Below, in pieces: positions 62,646-64,000 of a stretch of 64,000 bases of DNA. The notes below the pieces were generated by a model. That model was not told where the DNA came from. It ran no database searches and saw only the letters and a program-made list of their open reading frames with translations. Both the position numbers and the translations under genes were made by a program. The stretch is from Fibrella rubiginis. GTDB lineage: Bacteria > Bacteroidota > Bacteroidia > Cytophagales > Spirosomataceae. The stretch is taken from positions 310,001-374,000 of the forward strand of contig NZ_JAFMYV010000001.1 in the NCBI RefSeq assembly GCF_017353185.1. Direction: 5' to 3'. Positions within the stretch are counted from its first letter, which is position 1. The number at the start of each line of letters is the position of its first letter.

Positions 62646-64000
62646 ATGACCCCAACAACCACTGCCCCTTCCACTGCCTCCGTAGGCCATCCGCCGGGGC
62701 TTTATGTGCTGTTTTTCACCGAAATGTGGGAACGGTTTAGCTACTATGGCATGCGGGCTATCCTGCTGGCTTTTCTGATCGACAATGTGAGTGGTGGCAT
62801 GGGACTTTCCGTTGCCGAAGGCGCCGCTATTTACGGCATCTACACTTCATCGGTCTACCTGCTCTCGCTCCCCGGCGGTTGGATTGCCGACAATGTTCTG
62901 GGCCAGCGCAAGTCTATTTTCTTAGGCGGCATCGTCATCATGATAGGCCATATTGTGCTGGCCGTCCCCGGCGGCACCAGTCTATTCTACATTGGTCTGC
63001 TGATCGTGTCGCTGGGTACGGGCTTGCTCAAGCCCAACATCAGCACCCTTGTGGGGGAACTGTACCCGGAGGGGGGGGCTCGTAAAGACGCTGCTTTCTC
63101 TATATTCTATATGGGTATTAACCTCGGCTCATTGCTGGGCATCACCATTGTAGGGTATCTGGGGCAAAAGGTAGGCTGGCACTATGGCTTTGGGGCCGCC
63201 GCAGTGGGCATGGGTCTCGGTATCATTACCTTTCGCCTGGCCGGGCAAAAATACCTCAGTCATCTGGGCAACGTACCCGAAGCCGTTGTGGCCACTACTG
63301 CCAAATCGACAAGCAACAATGGTCCTATTCTGGCCTTCCTGGCCGTTATGGTCGTTGTATTGGGAGCGCTACAGCTAACCGGCGTTATTGACCTGACCAC
63401 CGCACAGGGGCTAGCCAAAGGCATGGGGACTATTATTTCCATGATTGCGCTGGGCTACTTCCTGTTTATTCTGCTGGCAGGCGGGCTCGATACCGTCGAG
63501 AAAAAACGGGTATCCGTTCTGTTTATCTTCTTTTTGGGAGCCGCCCTCTATTGGGCGGGTAATGAGCAGCAAGGCTCTTCGCTGCAAATCTTTGCTGACC
63601 GGTATACCGATCTGGTTTTCTTTGGCTGGCAAATTCCGTCAAGCTGGTTCCAAAACCTCAACCCCGCCTTTATTCTGCTCTTCTCGCCGGTGCTGGCTTC
63701 GCTCTGGATTTTTCTGGCTAATCGGAAAATCAACTACCCGGTTCCGGCCAAATTTGCCACCTCGCTGCTGCTGGTAGGGCTGGCGTATGTGATTATGGTG
63801 ATAGCGGCTAAAATAGCCCTTACCGGTACCCGTACGTCACCCCTGTTTCTGACGGGTACGTACCTGTTTTTCACCCTCGGCGAACTCTTTTTAAGCCCCG
63901 TGGGCCTGAGCGCCTTCTCCAAACTGGCTCCCAAACGCTACACCAGCCAGCTCATGGGCCTTTGGTTTGTAGGCTCGTCATTAGGTAATCTCGTCGCGGG
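62646..64000 (+). CDS. POT-family proton-coupled oligopeptide transporter, 3' end cut by the window
   Basis: Open from ATG 62646 to the window edge (451 codons seen). The first helix carries F-F-T-E-M-W-E-R-F-S-Y-Y-G-M-R, the ExxER proton-coupling motif of POT/PTR2 transporters. N-x-x-x-L and G-T-G-L-L-K-P-N-I-S follow, with the paired signature F-Y-M-G-I-N-L-G-S-L. About ten membrane helices are present before the cut. It imports di- or tripeptides, matching the secreted peptidases encoded at 45-53 kb. Truncation is only the window edge. Confidence 0.93.
   Translation, partial: MTPTTTAPSTASVGHPPGLYVLFFTEMWERFSYYGMRAILLAFLIDNVSGGMGLSVAEGAAIYGIYTSSVYLLSLPGGWIADNVLGQRKSIFLGGIVIMIGHIVLAVPGGTSLFYIGLLIVSLGTGLLKPNISTLVGELYPEGGARKDAAFSIFYMGINLGSLLGITIVGYLGQKVGWHYGFGAAAVGMGLGIITFRLAGQKYLSHLGNVPEAVVATTAKSTSNNGPILAFLAVMVVVLGALQLTGVIDLTTAQGLAKGMGTIISMIALGYFLFILLAGGLDTVEKKRVSVLFIFFLGAALYWAGNEQQGSSLQIFADRYTDLVFFGWQIPSSWFQNLNPAFILLFSPVLASLWIFLANRKINYPVPAKFATSLLLVGLAYVIMVIAAKIALTGTRTSPLFLTGTYLFFTLGELFLSPVGLSAFSKLAPKRYTSQLMGLWFVGSSLGNLVA

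Overview
The window (about 55% G+C by eye) is chromosomal DNA of a member of the Bacteroidota, most likely of the Cytophagales and close to Spirosoma-like genera. This rests on a SusC/SusD pair, a SprE/PorW-type TPR lipoprotein, a single-PUR-domain protein, a membrane-tethered LytTR regulator, DUF3667 and DUF58 proteins, ECF sigma factors with Bacteroidota-style partners, and promoters with the phylum's TAnnTTTG -7 element. No tRNA, rRNA, CRISPR array, phage or transposase gene was seen. The window opens inside a PBP1A gene and closes inside a POT-family transporter gene.

Layout. 1-4000: PBP1A and a SprE-like lipoprotein on the minus strand, divergent from the F0 half of the ATP synthase (atpZ-atpI-like-atpBEFH, 4061-7428), which ends at a terminator with no F1 alpha/gamma gene after it. 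7500-9540: an aminotransferase overlapping tyrA. 9540-17100: a secreted amidotransferase-like protein, an aldo/keto reductase, a DUF2383 protein, asnS, a serine hydrolase with TPRs and a membrane AraC regulator. 17240-22680: an ECF sigma factor with a small membrane partner, a VOC protein, a minus-strand run (prenyl synthase, rhomboid, membrane LytTR) and a xylulokinase-like gene. 22840-28310: a TonB-C-like protein, an unknown protein, groES-groEL and lactate permease. 28350-36300: Uma2, Nif3-like and zinc-ribbon proteins, DUF58, RlpA, PUR protein, YchF and an SDR/TetR pair. 36400-38550: an outer-membrane barrel and an acyl-CoA dehydrogenase. 38760-53230: ECF/anti-sigma, SusC/SusD, S9 peptidase, GH3-serine hydrolase fusion and M1 peptidase, which look like a peptide and cell-wall-fragment scavenging region. 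53320-64000: an epimerase, DUF3667, cupin, a class-A-like serine hydrolase, photolyase, a sigma/anti-sigma/adhesin-like operon, glmM and the POT transporter.

The most unusual feature is in the spacers. About 18 long hairpins, with arms of 18 to 84 nt and several perfect (60/60, 49/49, 46/46, 56/56), lie within a few bases of stop codons and sometimes contain them. Each is self-complementary, but the arms differ from one hairpin to the next. The arms are built from short degenerate repeated words in a few 'dialects' (AAAGTCTAAGGT-like, AATGTACAATG-like, AGTCGATAGTC-like, CAGGATTT-like). Many share a loop-proximal cap, GGCTGACGC/GCGTCAGCC or GCGAAGC/GCTTCGC. Two carry an identical-length 90-bp inner palindrome with a compensatory base change. 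Two unpaired half-elements also occur. No transposase is present, and most lack the T-run of an ordinary terminator. I know of no published description of this family, but could not search.
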